From positions 7,747 to 71,746 of the forward strand of contig JBIQID010000004.1 in assembly GCA_044508215.1 (NCBI GenBank): a stretch of DNA of 64,000 bases, read 5' to 3'. Position numbers and translations under genes: made by a program. Source of the DNA: JAEZFI01 sp044508215 (GTDB lineage: Bacteria; Actinomycetota; Acidimicrobiia; Acidimicrobiales; Microtrichaceae). The notes under the pieces are model-generated. The model made no database searches and was not told where the DNA came from. It saw nothing but the letters and a program-made list of their open reading frames with translations. Below are positions 53,164 to 61,979 of this stretch, piece after piece (the first letter of the stretch is position 1; each line of letters begins with the position of its first letter).

Positions 53164-54407
53164 CCGCCGTCGAGGGGGACGCAGAGGTGGACCTCGGTGC
53201 CCGCTGCGGGCTCGGTGCGGATGGTGGCCGTGCCGCCCACGCCCTCGAGCCGCCCGATGATCGAGTCGCGGATGCCGCGGCGGTCGGCGCCGATCGCGGC
53301 GGGGTCGAAGCCCACGCCACGGTCGCGGACGAACACGTCGAACCGGTCGCCCGAGTGCTCGCAGTAGATGGAGAGGCGGGTGTCGCCCGAGAACTTCGCG
53401 GCGTTCACGAGCGCCTCCCGCGCGGCGGCCAGTGCAGCAGCCACCGCGACGCTCGCCGACTGCGAGCCGTCGGCGCCGTCGCCCACCGCCACCAGCTCGA
53501 TCGCCACGGCGTAGTGGTCCTCGATCTCGCCGACCATCCGCTCGGCCGAGGCCCGCCAGCCGCGGTCTCCGGGCTCCACCTGGCCCGACGCATCGACGAC
53601 GCCGCCGCTGTAGAGCCAGCGGCGCAGGGAGCGCTCCTGGTGGCGGGCGAGGGCGGCGGTCGTCACCGGGTCGTCGGCCCGCTTCTGGATGAGGGTGAGC
53701 GTCTGGAGCACCGAGTCGTGGAGGTGGGTGGCCACCGCGGCGCGCTCCTGGGCGCGGATCCGCTCGTCCCGTTCCACCGAGAACGACCGCACCAGCCGCA
53801 CCGCAGAGGGTCCCAGCACGAGGGCGGCGCCCGCGCCCGCCACCCCGAGGGCGAGCGCGGTGTCGCGGAACGTGGCGATGTCGACACGCTGGCCGAGGAG
53901 CACGGCGAGGCCGCCGATGCACAGCACGAGGCCGCCCGCAACCCGCACCAGGGTCGAGCGCGGGCGGGTCGCGTCGTCGGCGGGGTCGCTGTCGCCGGGG
54001 CGCCATCCGACGGCGACGCCCATCGTCACGAGGCCCACGGGGATCACGAGCGCCGCGCGGACGCCCGGCCACCAGTGGCCCAGCTCCCACACCAGCCCGA
54101 GGGTGACCAGTCCGGCGCCGAGGTCGCGGGCAGCCGACGGAGCCGGGCCGCTCGTGGGACGGTCGCGCCACAGGACGGCCAGCGCCAGGTAGAGGAGCAG
54201 GCCGATGCCGCCGGCGACGGCGAGCGTGGCGAACGCCGCCCGGACCACCGGCAGCGACAGCCCGTACTTCGCCGCAACGCCACGGGCCACGCCGAAGATG
54301 ATCGGGTCGGCCGAGGCCGCCGGGTCGGTGCGGCGCAGCTCGGTGACGGGAGGGACGGTGGCGGCCATGACCGTCGCCATGATGGCACCGGGGTGCTCCG
54401 CCGGCAT
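53160..54407 (-). CDS. PspC-domain sensor histidine kinase
   Basis: 415 residues. The N-terminal PspC domain (about 30-85: DPIIFGVARGVAAKYGLSLPVVRAAFATLAVAGGIG) is followed by three to four more membrane segments. Then come the phospho-acceptor VATHLHDSVLQTLTLIQ (His about 229) and a HATPase domain (RDRGVGFD). PspC-histidine kinases with LuxR regulators are a known actinobacterial envelope-stress arrangement. Start uncertain: ATGs at 54407, 54380 and 54368 all precede the PspC domain and none has a good site. Confidence 0.88.
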   Translation of the reverse strand: MPAEHPGAIMATVMAATVPPVTELRRTDPAASADPIIFGVARGVAAKYGLSLPVVRAAFATLAVAGGIGLLLYLALAVLWRDRPTSGPAPSAARDLGAGLVTLGLVWELGHWWPGVRAALVIPVGLVTMGVAVGWRPGDSDPADDATRPRSTLVRVAGGLVLCIGGLAVLLGQRVDIATFRDTALALGVAGAGAALVLGPSAVRLVRSFSVERDERIRAQERAAVATHLHDSVLQTLTLIQKRADDPVTTAALARHQERSLRRWLYSGGVVDASGQVEPGDRGWRASAERMVGEIEDHYAVAIELVAVGDGADGSQSASVAVAAALAAAREALVNAAKFSGDTRLSIYCEHSGDRFDVFVRDRGVGFDPAAIGADRRGIRDSIIGRLEGVGGTATIRTEPAAGTEVHLCVPLDGG

Positions 54408-54504
54408 CAGGGCCGGACCCTGAGCTCGCGTCGGGGTCGGGGTCAGGGTCGAACCCGGGGGATCCCCGATGGTCGCGGGGTGGCGGCGTCGTCAGGATGC
54501 CAGC

Positions 54505-56421
54505 ATGGACTCGCCCGTGACCGACCCCTCCGAGCCCGCCCCGACCGAGCCTGCCGCCGAAGGCGCTGCGCCGGACGACCCTGCCCAGCCACGTCCCGAC
54601 GAGCCGGGGCCGGGCGGAAACGGGCCGCAGGAACGAGGAGCGGACGAGGAACAGCAGGCCGGACCACAGACCGGTCCGCAGGTGGGAGCCCAGCCGTCCA
54701 TCGGCGCCTGGTTCGCCGCGCTCCGCCGCTCCCGGTCCGATCGGATGGTGGCTGGCGTCGCCGGGGGGCTGGCCGCATCGCTGGGCGTCCCGACGGTGCT
54801 GGTTCGCGCGGGGTTCCTGATCGCAGCGCTGGCCGGCATCGGGCTGCCCGTCTACGTGCTCGCCTGGGTGCTGGTCCCCGACGAGTCCGGCCGTCGCGTG
54901 GTGGGCCAGGGCACCACCACCGACCTGATCGCTCTCGCCGCCGTGTTCGTCGCCGGGGCGATGGTGGTGGACCAGCTGACGGTGGGGTCGCTCTTCGACC
55001 TCGCCTGGCGCCTGATGCCGTGGGCGGTCCTGCTGGTCGGGATCGCGCTGGTGCTCCGCAGCAGGGAACCGGCGCGCCCGCCCATGCCACCGATGCCGCC
55101 AACCTCCTCGGGGTTCCCGGCTGCAGCCCCGCCCCCTGCACGTCCCGCGCCACCCGTGTCGCCGGGGTCTCCCGCTCCGCCGATGGCCCCTGCTCCGCCT
55201 CACTCGCCGCTCCACGGTCCTCCCGCTCCACCGACGCCCCCGCCGGCGCCCACCCCACCACCCCCGCCCCGCCCCCCGGCGCTCGTCGGGCCCCTCACCT
55301 GGTGCGTGGTGCTCGTGGTGTGCGGCGTGCTCGGGCTGCTGTCGGTCGGCGGCGACGCCTCCGCCAGCCCGGGCGTGATCGCCGCCATCGCGCTGATGCT
55401 GTTCGGCGCAGGGCTCCTCGTCTCGGCGTTCTTCGGCCGAGCCCGCGGCCTGGTCGTCCCTGCAGCGGTCCTGGCGGTGGCGCTCGCAGGGTTGGGTGTC
55501 CTCGACCTGCGAGCCGAGACGGTGGGCACCCCCTTCCAGCGAGAGTTCGCGTCGGAGAACGAACTGCCGTCCCGGCTGCGCACCGGCGTGGGTGCCAGCA
55601 GCCTGGACCTCCACGGCCTCGAGCTGACCGCTGACCGCCACCTCCGCATCGACCACTTCGTCGGCACGCTCACCATCGGACTGCCGACGTCGGTGGACGT
55701 GCGCCTGGAGGTCCACACCTCGTTGGGCCGAGCGAGCGTCGATCAGCCGCTCCGCAGCGCGGCGGTGTGGAGCGAGCCGGACATGGCCCGCCGCTGGGCG
55801 ACCGGCTCGATCCCCGAGCCGGGCGATCCCGTCGACGGCGCAGTGCTCAGCGGCGACTGGTGGTGGAACCTCGGCACCGCAGGGGAAGAGGTGCTCGCCG
55901 ACGGGCTCCGCGACTCCGGTGCCAGAACGTTCCGCAACGGATCCGACCACCAGCTGTTCATCGAGGTCCACATGGGCGTCGGAGAGGTGCGGATCCACGA
56001 CCCGCACTGGTCGGCGAGCGACGGGAAGCTCCTGCAGCCCGTCCAGCTCTGCACCGTCGGCGGCGGGCCCCGCGGCGTGGTGAAGCCCTGCCCGGACGTC
56101 CCCGTCGAGCAACGGGTCGCGCTCTGCATGAACCAGAACGGCTACCTCGTCGACTGCCGCGAGGACCGGGAGGGCACGCCCGACTGGCCCCGGGTCGCTG
56201 CCTGCCGGGGGTTCATCGGCGACGAGATGGCGTGCGACGAGCTGGGCATCGAACCGGTGGGCGCCGAGCTGATCGGGCCCGACCGCTCGAGTCCGATCCC
56301 CGCTGAGGATCAGGGCGAGGAACCGTCGTCGCCGCTCGACACGATCGCCCCACCCACCACGACCGCCACCACCACGACCACCATCCCCTCGACCGTCCCC
56401 GCCACGGAGGGCAACTCGTGA
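54505..56421 (+). CDS. PspC-domain membrane protein with LiaF-like C-terminus
   Basis: 638 residues. A Pro/Glu/Asp-rich N-terminus precedes a PspC domain (about 70-140: RSRSDRMVAGVAGGLAASLGVPTVLVRAGFL). Two more membrane segments, a Pro-rich linker, further helices and a C-terminal domain with repetitive strands follow (about 355-560: GVGASSLDLHGLELTADRHLRI). That domain resembles LiaF-type modulators of envelope-stress kinases. Thr-rich end. It diverges from the PspC-histidine kinase operon and is its likely input partner. The ATG at 54505 is 6 nt after CAGGAT. An earlier ATG at 54469 is less likely. Confidence 0.82.
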   Translation: MDSPVTDPSEPAPTEPAAEGAAPDDPAQPRPDEPGPGGNGPQERGADEEQQAGPQTGPQVGAQPSIGAWFAALRRSRSDRMVAGVAGGLAASLGVPTVLVRAGFLIAALAGIGLPVYVLAWVLVPDESGRRVVGQGTTTDLIALAAVFVAGAMVVDQLTVGSLFDLAWRLMPWAVLLVGIALVLRSREPARPPMPPMPPTSSGFPAAAPPPARPAPPVSPGSPAPPMAPAPPHSPLHGPPAPPTPPPAPTPPPPPRPPALVGPLTWCVVLVVCGVLGLLSVGGDASASPGVIAAIALMLFGAGLLVSAFFGRARGLVVPAAVLAVALAGLGVLDLRAETVGTPFQREFASENELPSRLRTGVGASSLDLHGLELTADRHLRIDHFVGTLTIGLPTSVDVRLEVHTSLGRASVDQPLRSAAVWSEPDMARRWATGSIPEPGDPVDGAVLSGDWWWNLGTAGEEVLADGLRDSGARTFRNGSDHQLFIEVHMGVGEVRIHDPHWSASDGKLLQPVQLCTVGGGPRGVVKPCPDVPVEQRVALCMNQNGYLVDCREDREGTPDWPRVAACRGFIGDEMACDELGIEPVGAELIGPDRSSPIPAEDQGEEPSSPLDTIAPPTTTATTTTTIPSTVPATEGNS

Positions 56422-56606
56422 AGCGCCACCCCCTCGACCCGTTTGCCCTCGTCGCCGGGCTGATCGCCCTGATCGCTGGCTTCACGGCCCTCCTGCACCA
56501 GAGCGGCACCATCGGGCTCGACCTCACGACGGTCGTGCTGATGGCGCTGATCACCCTCGGGGTGGGCGGTGCGGCGCTCGTGGTCCTCGACACGAGGCGC
56601 CGCTGA
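56418..56606 (+). CDS. Small two-helix membrane protein
   Basis: 62 residues: two transmembrane helices (about 10-27 and 36-56) with basic ends (MKRHP at the start, DTRRR at the end). No family recognised. The GTG start overlaps the stop of the PspC/LiaF-like gene (GTGA). It is probably a companion subunit of that envelope-stress protein. Confidence 0.65.
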   Translation: MKRHPLDPFALVAGLIALIAGFTALLHQSGTIGLDLTTVVLMALITLGVGGAALVVLDTRRR

Positions 56607-56611
56607 CGCGG

Positions 56612-56854
56612 TCAGTCGTCGAGGTCCTCGTCGTCGTCCTCGACCTCCTCGAGGTCGGCGACGATCTCCGTGACCCGCATGCGGGCGGCGTCGATGCGCT
56701 CCCGGCAGATCGCGATCAGCTCGGCGGCCCGCGCTACGTGGTCGCTGAGCTGGTCGATGTCGAGCTGCGGTGCGTCCAGCTGCACCAGGATCCGGTCGAG
56801 CTCGGCGACCGCCTCGGCGTAGCCGGGTCCGGAGCGGGCGGTGTCGTCGTTCAT
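56612..56854 (-). CDS. xseB: Exodeoxyribonuclease VII small subunit
   Basis: 80 residues. The XseB helical hairpin is visible as YAEAVAELDRILVQLDAPQLDIDQLSDHVARAAELIAICRERI, with the usual acidic tail. It binds XseA to form exonuclease VII, which degrades single-stranded DNA. The ATG overlaps the xseA stop (ATGA), the standard arrangement. It ends only 5 bp from the convergent membrane protein gene. Confidence 0.93.
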   Translation of the reverse strand: MNDDTARSGPGYAEAVAELDRILVQLDAPQLDIDQLSDHVARAAELIAICRERIDAARMRVTEIVADLEEVEDDDEDLDD

Positions 56855-58215
56855 GTCGGGTCCTCGTTGGCCTCGGCCGTGGAGCGGACGACGCCGTCCG
56901 CGAGCGTGGTGAGCAGGGTGTCGCCCGGGGCGACGTCGGCGACGCTCCGCACGACCTCGCCGTCGGAGCCGTGGGTGATCGACCAGCCACGCTCCAGCAG
57001 CCTCACCGGGTCCTCGGCCCGGACGCGGGACGCCTGGAGGTCGAGCCGTTCGGCGGCGGCGTCGAGCCGCCGTTCGGCGGTGGGGCCGAGGCGATGGGCG
57101 GCGCGGTCGACCCGCTCCTGAGCGGAGCGGAGGAGGTGCGAGCAGTCGCGCACGATCCGGTTCCGACGGTGCTCGAGCGCAGCAGCGGCGGTGTCGAGCG
57201 CGGTGCGCGACCGGCTGGCGATCAGGTGGGCACGTGCGTCGTGGCGGGATTCGTGGGCGGAGAGCTGAGCGACGGTGGCGTCGAGCACGGCGGCCCAGCG
57301 CTGCTCGACCCCGTCGCGAGCCACACGCACCGCCTCGACCAGCGCCGAGGCGCACGCCGTGGGCGTCTTCCACGACGTGTGGGCCACCTCGTCGGCCACC
57401 GAGCGATCGGTCTCGTGGCCGATGCCGCACCACACCGCCACACGGGCGGTGGCGATCGCGCGGGCGATCGGTTCGCTGTCGAACGCGGCCAGGTCGGTGC
57501 GGGCACCGCCGCCTCGCACGACGGCGATGAGGTCCACCTCGTGCCGCTCGAGCGTGCGGATGGCCGCGACCACGCTCAGCTCGCTCTCCACGCCCTGCAC
57601 GCGCGCATCGGCGCAGAGCACGTCGAAGCCGAGCCCCGACACCTCCAGCTCGTGGAGGAAGTCGGCGTGGGCGGCGCTGCCCGCCGAGGTGACGAGGCCG
57701 ATGCGCAGGGGGAGGGGCGGTACCGCCAAGAGCGCGTTCGCCCGGAGGAGCCCCTCCGTCTCGAGGCGGGCCAGCAGCTGCTGCCGGCGGGCGGCGAGGT
57801 CGCCCAGCGTGAACGCCGGGTCGATCGCGAACATCTTCAGCTGCACCTGCATCCGCCGGCCGTACAGCTCGAGGTCGCCGCGGATGCGCACCCGCACGCC
57901 GTCCTCCATCTTCACCGCGCCACCGGCGCGGCGGAGCTGGAGGTTCACCTTCTCCTTCTGCCAGCGGAACAGGGCCACCGACAGGGCGTGGCTGGGGCTG
58001 CGACGGTCCTCGCCGGGCTCGACCAGGTTGAAGTACACGTGGCCGGTGGGCGCGCGGTTGAGGTTGGTGATCTCGCCCTCGATCCACACCGACGTGGGAA
58101 CGGCCTGTGCGAGCGCGGCGTCGAGCCAGCCGTGCAGCTCGGGCACCGACCACGTGTGGGACGGGTCGGGCCCCGGCGGTGCCGCCGGAACGGGTTCGTG
58201 GTCGAAGAGGCTCAC
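56851..58215 (-). CDS. xseA: Exodeoxyribonuclease VII large subunit
   Basis: 454 residues. N-terminal OB-fold (WSVPELHGWLDAAL, VWIEGEITNLNRAPTGHVYFNL) and catalytic domain (PLRIGLVTSAGSAAHADFLHEL, VVRGGGARTDLAAFD, CGIGHETDRSVADEVAHTSWKTPTACAS) of XseA, then a helical region. The GTG at 58215 is 8 nt after TACCGT and gives the start SLFDHEPV. A frame-open ATG at 58257 lies upstream of that box. It is followed by xseB in the same operon. Confidence 0.95.
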   Translation of the reverse strand: MSLFDHEPVPAAPPGPDPSHTWSVPELHGWLDAALAQAVPTSVWIEGEITNLNRAPTGHVYFNLVEPGEDRRSPSHALSVALFRWQKEKVNLQLRRAGGAVKMEDGVRVRIRGDLELYGRRMQVQLKMFAIDPAFTLGDLAARRQQLLARLETEGLLRANALLAVPPLPLRIGLVTSAGSAAHADFLHELEVSGLGFDVLCADARVQGVESELSVVAAIRTLERHEVDLIAVVRGGGARTDLAAFDSEPIARAIATARVAVWCGIGHETDRSVADEVAHTSWKTPTACASALVEAVRVARDGVEQRWAAVLDATVAQLSAHESRHDARAHLIASRSRTALDTAAAALEHRRNRIVRDCSHLLRSAQERVDRAAHRLGPTAERRLDAAAERLDLQASRVRAEDPVRLLERGWSITHGSDGEVVRSVADVAPGDTLLTTLADGVVRSTAEANEDPT

Positions 58216-58223
58216 CGGCTCGA

Positions 58224-58229
58224 ACGGTA
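58224..58229 (-). promoter_or_regulatory. -10 element of leaderless xseA-xseB operon
   Basis: TACCGT on the minus strand, 8 nt before the GTG at 58215. Confidence 0.5.
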
Positions 58230-58285
58230 GTGGCGCCCTCTGACAGCCCACCCTCACGGCGACGACCGCCGCGGCCGGCCGCCCC

Positions 58286-58291
58286 TACGCT
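58286..58291 (+). promoter_or_regulatory. -10 element of leaderless SDR gene
   Basis: TACGCT, 8 nt before the ATG at 58300. It is divergent from the xseA box, 56 bp away. Confidence 0.5.
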
Positions 58292-58299
58292 GCCCGCTC

Positions 58300-59082
58300 A
58301 TGACGTCGACCAACGACCTCGCTCCAGCTGCGCTCTTCGACCTGTCGGGCCGGAGTGCGATCGTCACCGGTGGCAGTCGGGGCATCGGGGAGGCCATCGC
58401 CCGCGGGTTCGCCGGGGCTGGTGCGCGCGTGGTGGTGGCATCGAGGAAGGCAGAGGCGTGCGAGGCGGCGGCGAAGGCGATCCGTGACCTCGGCGGGGAG
58501 GCCCTCGCCGTGCCGGCCCACGTCGGGAGGGGCGAGGACATCGAGCGTCTCGTGGAGCGGACTGCGGAGTGGAGCGGCGGCATCGACCTCGTCGTGAACT
58601 GCGCTGCCAACCCGCTGGGCGGTCCTCTGATGGAGGTCACCGAGAAGGCGTTCACCAAGGCGTACGAGGTGAACGTGCTGGCTCCGCTGCGGCTGTGCCA
58701 GGCGGCCATGCCGCACCTCGAGGCCAGCGAGCACGCGTCGGTGATCAACGTGATGACCGTGGGCGCGTTCCGGGGTGCCGCCTACCTCGGGCTCTACACC
58801 TCGTCGAAGGCGGCGCTCTGGAACCTCACCCGCACGATGGCGAAGGAGTGGGGCCCGATGGGCATCCGGGTGAACGCCATCGCCCCCGGACCGTTCGAGA
58901 CCGAGATGATGGCGCCCACACTGTCGATACCTGAGTTCCGCGAGCAGATCGTGGCGTCGACCATCCAGGGCCGCATCGCTGACGTGGGTGAGGTCGTCGG
59001 TGCGGCGCTGCTCCTCGCTTCCGACGCAGGCAGCTACATGAGCGGCAGCTGCGTGGTGGTCGACGGCGGCACGTCGGCCTGA
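58300..59082 (+). CDS. SDR-family oxidoreductase
   Basis: 260 residues. Classical short-chain dehydrogenase: TGGSRGIG cofactor motif, VNCAAN (variant of NNAG), Ser region (VINVMTVG), YTSSK with catalytic Tyr and Lys, and C-terminal SGSCVVVDGG. It is close to FabG/glucose-dehydrogenase-like enzymes, and the substrate is unknown. A single gene, converging on the LLM oxidoreductase. Confidence 0.92.
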   Translation: MTSTNDLAPAALFDLSGRSAIVTGGSRGIGEAIARGFAGAGARVVVASRKAEACEAAAKAIRDLGGEALAVPAHVGRGEDIERLVERTAEWSGGIDLVVNCAANPLGGPLMEVTEKAFTKAYEVNVLAPLRLCQAAMPHLEASEHASVINVMTVGAFRGAAYLGLYTSSKAALWNLTRTMAKEWGPMGIRVNAIAPGPFETEMMAPTLSIPEFREQIVASTIQGRIADVGEVVGAALLLASDAGSYMSGSCVVVDGGTSA

Positions 59083-59114
59083 CCGACGGAGTCAGCGCGC
59101 TCAGGCGCCAGCAC

Positions 59115-60014
59115 TCAGAGCCCGGCGACGGCCTCGCGGAGCGCGTCCATCGCCTCGGCGCGCCGGGAGCCCTCCCCGAGGGTGAAGTCGGGGACGATCA
59201 CCTCGGACACGCCGATCTCGGCCCACTCCGCGACGGTCTCGGCGAACACCTCGGCCGGACCGCCGATCGCGGCGCGCGGCACACGGCCCGCCAGCGATTC
59301 GCCCTTCGCCCGGTCGTCGGTGAGGAACACGAGCGCTTGCGTGCTGCGGGCGATCGCCGACGGGTCGCGCCCGACGGACTCGCACGCCCGGTCGAGCGCG
59401 GCGGACCGCTCGCGGATGGTCTCGGGGACGCTCCACATGTTCCACACGTCCGCGTGCCGGGCCACCACCTCGAGCATCCGGTCGCCCTTGGCCCCGATGA
59501 GGATGGGCAGCGGATCCTGCACGGGCTTCGGTTCGGACACCGCGTCGCTGACCGAGAAGAACCGGCCGTCGAAGGTGGTCCGCTCCTCGGTGAGCAGACC
59601 TCGGACGATGGTGACGTACTCCTCCAGGCGACGGCGCCGCTCGCCCGGGGTGCCCAGCTCGATCCCGTACTGCTCGTGCTCGTTCGCCTGCCACCCGGCG
59701 CCGAGGCCCAGGGTGAGCCGGCCTCCCGAGGCGTGGTCGACGGTGGCTGCCCAGTTCGCGAGGACCGCCGGGTGGCGGTAGGTGGCCGACATCACGAGCG
59801 AGGCGAGGCGCACGCGCTGCGTGGCGCCGGCCAGCGCGGCGATCGTGGCGGCGCACTCGAGCGTGGGAGCGGTGGGATCGCCGAACTCGCCGCCGTCGCC
59901 CATGAAGTGGTCGGTGAGGTAGACGCCGTGCCAGCCCGTTGCCTCGGCGTGGGCGACGCCTTCGGCGAGCGAGGCCCAGGACTGTCCCATGTTCGGCCAG
60001 TACGACAGCAGCAT
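59115..60014 (-). CDS. LLM-class F420-dependent oxidoreductase
   Basis: 299 residues. TIM-barrel luciferase-like pattern: GVYLTDHFMG, RVRLASLVMSATYRHPAVLANWAATVDHASGGRLTLGLGAGW and ILIGAKGDRMLEVVARHADVWN. These are typical of TIGR03560-like F420-using enzymes in Actinobacteria. It transfers hydride between F420H2 and an unknown substrate. The ATG shares one base with the stop of the ABC exporter (TGATG), so they are coupled. Confidence 0.9.
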   Translation of the reverse strand: MLLSYWPNMGQSWASLAEGVAHAEATGWHGVYLTDHFMGDGGEFGDPTAPTLECAATIAALAGATQRVRLASLVMSATYRHPAVLANWAATVDHASGGRLTLGLGAGWQANEHEQYGIELGTPGERRRRLEEYVTIVRGLLTEERTTFDGRFFSVSDAVSEPKPVQDPLPILIGAKGDRMLEVVARHADVWNMWSVPETIRERSAALDRACESVGRDPSAIARSTQALVFLTDDRAKGESLAGRVPRAAIGGPAEVFAETVAEWAEIGVSEVIVPDFTLGEGSRRAEAMDALREAVAGL

Positions 60015-61846
60015 CAGGCCTCCGTCCCCACGAGGGTGGTGTAGAGCTCCGAGTAGAGACCTCCCCCTCGGAGCAGCTCTGCGTGCGTGCCGGACTCCAC
60101 GAGGCGACCCTGGTCGAGCACGAGGATCTCGTCCGCCGCGACGATCGTGGACAGCCGATGGGCGATGACGAGCGAGGTGCGGTCCTGCAGCGCGGCGGCG
60201 AGGGCTTGCTGCACGAGGTGCTCGTTCTCGCTGTCGAGGTGGCTGGTCGCCTCGTCGAGGATCACGATCGCGGGGTCCTTGAGCAGCATCCGGGCGATCG
60301 ACAGGCGCTGCTTCTCGCCGCCCGAGAGCCGGTAGCCACGCTCACCCACGACGGTGTCGAACCCGTCGGGCAGGCGCCGGACGACCTCGATCACCTGGGC
60401 CGCCTCGCAGGCCGCCTCGACCTCCTCGAGCGTGGCGGACGGGCGTCCGTAGCGGAGGTTCTCCATCACGGTCGTGTGGAACAGGTGGGGGTCCTGCGAC
60501 ACCACCCCGATGGCCTCGCGCAGCGACTGCGACTGGAGGTCGCGGACGTCGTGGCCGTCGATCCTCACGGAGCCGCTCGTGACGTCGTAGAGGCGGGTGA
60601 CCAGCGAGACGAGGGTCGACTTGCCGGCACCCGACGGGCCGACCAGCGCCACCATCTGGCCCGGTTCGATCGTGGCGGAGACGTTCACGATCACGTCGCG
60701 GTCGCTCTCGCGCTCGAGGGTGAAGCCGCCCTCGAGCGAGGCCACGGTGTCGGTGGGCACCGGGTAGCGGAACGAGACGTGGTCCAGCTCGACGAGTCCC
60801 TTCGGCTCCATGAGCGGCACGGCGTCGGGTTTGTCGGCCACGGCGTTGGGGGTGTCGAGCACCTCGAAGACCCGCTCGAAGCTCACGAACGCGGTCATCA
60901 CGTCGAGGCGGGCGTTCGTGAGGGAGGTGAGCGGCTCGTAGATGCGGACCACCAGCGCCGAGAGGGCCACGAGGGTGCCGGCCGTGAGCGATCCGGAGAT
61001 CACGCTGCGACCGCCGAAGTAGTAGACGGCCGCTGTGCCGAGGGCGCCCACCAGCCCGAGCACAGCGATGAAGATGCGCGTGTAGGTGGCCGAGCGGACC
61101 CCCACGTCGCGCACCGCCGCGGCGCGGCTGGCGAAGAGGTCGCGCTCCTCGTCGTAGCGACCGTAGGTCTTCACCAGCAGCGCTCCGGAGACCCCGAAGC
61201 GCTCGGTCATCTGGTTGTTCATCGACGCGTTGAGGTCCATGCCCTGCCGCGAGATCTCGGCGAGCTTCCGGCCCACCCGGCGCGCGGGGGCGAGGAACAG
61301 CGGGAGCAGCAGCACCGACAGGATCGTGAGCCGCCAGTCGAGCGCCGCCATCGCCACGAGGGTGGTGGCGAGCGTGATCACGTTGCTGACGACCGTGCCG
61401 AGGGTGCCGGTGAACGCACGCTGCGCGCCGATCACGTCGTTGTTCAACCGGCTGATCAGCGCGCCGGTCTGGGTGCGGGTGAAGAACCCGATGGGGAGGC
61501 GCTGCACGTGGTCGAACAGCTGCGAGCGGAGGTCGTAGATCAGGCCCTCGCCGATGCGGGCGGACCACCACCGCTCGGCCAGCGACAGGGCGGCTGACAG
61601 GATCGCCGCCACGACGACCAGCCCGGCGAGGATCCCGAGGCGTCCCCGGTCGCCCGCCGGCAGGGCGTCATCGATGATCGAACGGAACAGGAGCGGTGGG
61701 GCCAGGCCCAGCACGGCCTGGGCGACGATGACCGCCACGAACCCGATGAGCATGCCCTTGTACGGCCGGGCGTAGGAGTAGACGCGGCGGACGAGGCCCT
61801 TCGGCAGCTTCTGCCGGTTCCTCGCGTCGGGATCGACGTGGGTCAT
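60014..61846 (-). CDS. ABC exporter, fused membrane and ATP-binding domains
   Basis: 610 residues. Six transmembrane helices (about 30-330) then a nucleotide-binding domain with Walker A GPSGAGKST, Q-loop SQDPHLF, signature LSGGEKQR, Walker B AIVILDEATS and the H-loop AHRLST. This is a type IV exporter half-transporter that would work as a homodimer; the cargo is unknown. Start uncertain: ATG at 61846 has GGAGG directly abutting it, ATG at 61855 has none. It is upstream of, and coupled to, the LLM oxidoreductase gene. Confidence 0.9.
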   Translation of the reverse strand: MTHVDPDARNRQKLPKGLVRRVYSYARPYKGMLIGFVAVIVAQAVLGLAPPLLFRSIIDDALPAGDRGRLGILAGLVVVAAILSAALSLAERWWSARIGEGLIYDLRSQLFDHVQRLPIGFFTRTQTGALISRLNNDVIGAQRAFTGTLGTVVSNVITLATTLVAMAALDWRLTILSVLLLPLFLAPARRVGRKLAEISRQGMDLNASMNNQMTERFGVSGALLVKTYGRYDEERDLFASRAAAVRDVGVRSATYTRIFIAVLGLVGALGTAAVYYFGGRSVISGSLTAGTLVALSALVVRIYEPLTSLTNARLDVMTAFVSFERVFEVLDTPNAVADKPDAVPLMEPKGLVELDHVSFRYPVPTDTVASLEGGFTLERESDRDVIVNVSATIEPGQMVALVGPSGAGKSTLVSLVTRLYDVTSGSVRIDGHDVRDLQSQSLREAIGVVSQDPHLFHTTVMENLRYGRPSATLEEVEAACEAAQVIEVVRRLPDGFDTVVGERGYRLSGGEKQRLSIARMLLKDPAIVILDEATSHLDSENEHLVQQALAAALQDRTSLVIAHRLSTIVAADEILVLDQGRLVESGTHAELLRGGGLYSELYTTLVGTEA

Positions 61847-61858
61847 CCTCCACATCAC

Positions 61859-61872
61859 GTGCACGCATGCAC
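61859..61872. promoter_or_regulatory. Short inverted repeat upstream of the ABC exporter
   Basis: GTGCA-CGCA-TGCAC, perfect 5-bp arms, a few bases before the exporter start. A candidate operator; no regulator is nearby. Confidence 0.3.
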
Positions 61873-61979
61873 TCTCGCACCTCTTCGCGCGAATCGTGCA
61901 TCCCGCGCCCGGTGGGCGCGATCCCGGGCACGAGGAGGCGCACGGGTCGTAACGTCGGGGGAGCCCACGGGAGGTCCTC

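Noticed and set aside
54424..54450. Short GTCGGG/GTCAGG direct repeats upstream of the PspC gene
   Set aside because: Only three imperfect units in GC-rich DNA; no more than expected by composition.
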